Source: Desulfotignum sp.
Lineage (GTDB): Bacteria; Desulfobacterota; Desulfobacteria; Desulfobacterales; Desulfobacteraceae
Length of the DNA: 5,720 bases
Direction of reading: 5' to 3'
Assembly (NCBI GenBank): GCA_011390695.1
Contig: JAABRW010000071.1
Span: 1-5,720, forward strand
The position numbers and the translations under genes were made by a program. The notes under the pieces were generated by a model that saw only the letters and a list, made by a program, of their open reading frames with translations, searched no databases and had not been told where the DNA came from. Positions within the stretch are counted from its first letter, which is position 1. The number at the start of each line of letters is the position of its first letter. This document shows, in pieces, positions 5,569 to 5,720 of this stretch.

Positions 5569-5720
5569 TTATTGCATCTTGAACAAATCCGGGTTGAAAT
5601 GGTAGTTGGCCAATGCCTGTGCCACCCGGGGGGCATGGGGGGCAAACAGGGTTTCATAGGCAATGATCCGCTGTCTATCCCATGGCACCCGGGACATGAT
5701 CCGGATATCCAAGTCCGCAG
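5569..5720 (-). CDS. Unrecognised protein, C-terminal 49 residues (5' end outside window)
   Basis: An open frame enters from the right edge and ends at TAA (5571-5569). The visible tail contains DLDIRIMSRVPWDRQRI, then AYETLFAPHAPRVAQALANY and finally HFNPDLFKMQ. It reads as a soluble, mixed-charge C-terminus, probably helical around residues 20-40 of the fragment, with no membrane segment. I do not recognise the family. It is favoured over the overlapping frame (the 5' extension of the ATP-grasp reading frame, which is rich in Pro, Met, Trp and Cys) because it has natural composition and its stop falls just before the next gene's AAGGAG. The 16-nt gap suggests an operon with the ATP-grasp gene, so it may act in the same pathway. 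That is inference from position only. Confidence 0.6.
   Translation of the reverse strand, partial: ADLDIRIMSRVPWDRQRIIAYETLFAPHAPRVAQALANYHFNPDLFKMQ

Noticed and set aside
5553..5663. 37-residue N-terminal extension of the ATP-grasp frame
   Set aside because: It overlaps the frame of the upstream gene, has unnatural Pro/Met/Trp/Cys content and would bypass the well-spaced AAGGAG in front of the ATG at 5552.

Overview
This 5.7 kb window looks like chromosomal DNA of an anaerobic deltaproteobacterium, most plausibly a sulfate reducer related to Desulfobacter or Desulfotignum. That placement is an inference from protein style, moderate GC and the gene order nnr-tsaE-lysC, which recurs in that group. 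No rRNA or other phylogenetic marker is present to confirm it.

Layout, left to right. The 3' end of pyrF (plus strand, 1-192) enters at the left edge. All other genes are on the minus strand, so transcription runs right to left. Read in that direction they are: the last 49 codons of an unrecognised protein (5720-5569); a D-Ala-D-Ala-ligase-like ATP-grasp enzyme (5552-4569), 16 nt downstream and probably co-transcribed; an AT-rich gap with a candidate promoter; a short HicB antitoxin (4452-4210); a 5'-deleted, out-of-frame remnant of its HicA toxin (4209-4095); a PaaI-type hotdog thioesterase (4039-3566); the two-domain NAD(P)HX repair enzyme Nnr (3473-1893); the t6A ATPase TsaE (1905-1438, overlapping nnr by 13 bp); and aspartate kinase LysC (1409-189). 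The stop codon of lysC interlocks with that of pyrF.

The left two thirds is core metabolism: pyrimidine synthesis (pyrF), nicotinamide cofactor repair (nnr), tRNA t6A37 modification (tsaE) and entry into the aspartate amino acid family (lysC). nnr, tsaE and lysC are packed as an operon. The hicB/hicA-remnant segment looks like an acquired and decayed toxin-antitoxin module lying between housekeeping genes and a small accessory ATP-grasp operon that continues beyond the right edge.

The points most worth a second look are: a strong in-frame Shine-Dalgarno plus ATG inside lysC that would give a separate regulatory beta subunit; the toxin remnant beside an intact antitoxin; an ATP-grasp enzyme that keeps Ddl nucleotide/metal residues but has apparently lost the Ddl catalytic triad; and the interlocked convergent stop codons. 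I found no CRISPR array, tRNA, rRNA, insertion sequence or convincing intrinsic terminator, and no stretch over 300 bases lacks a gene.
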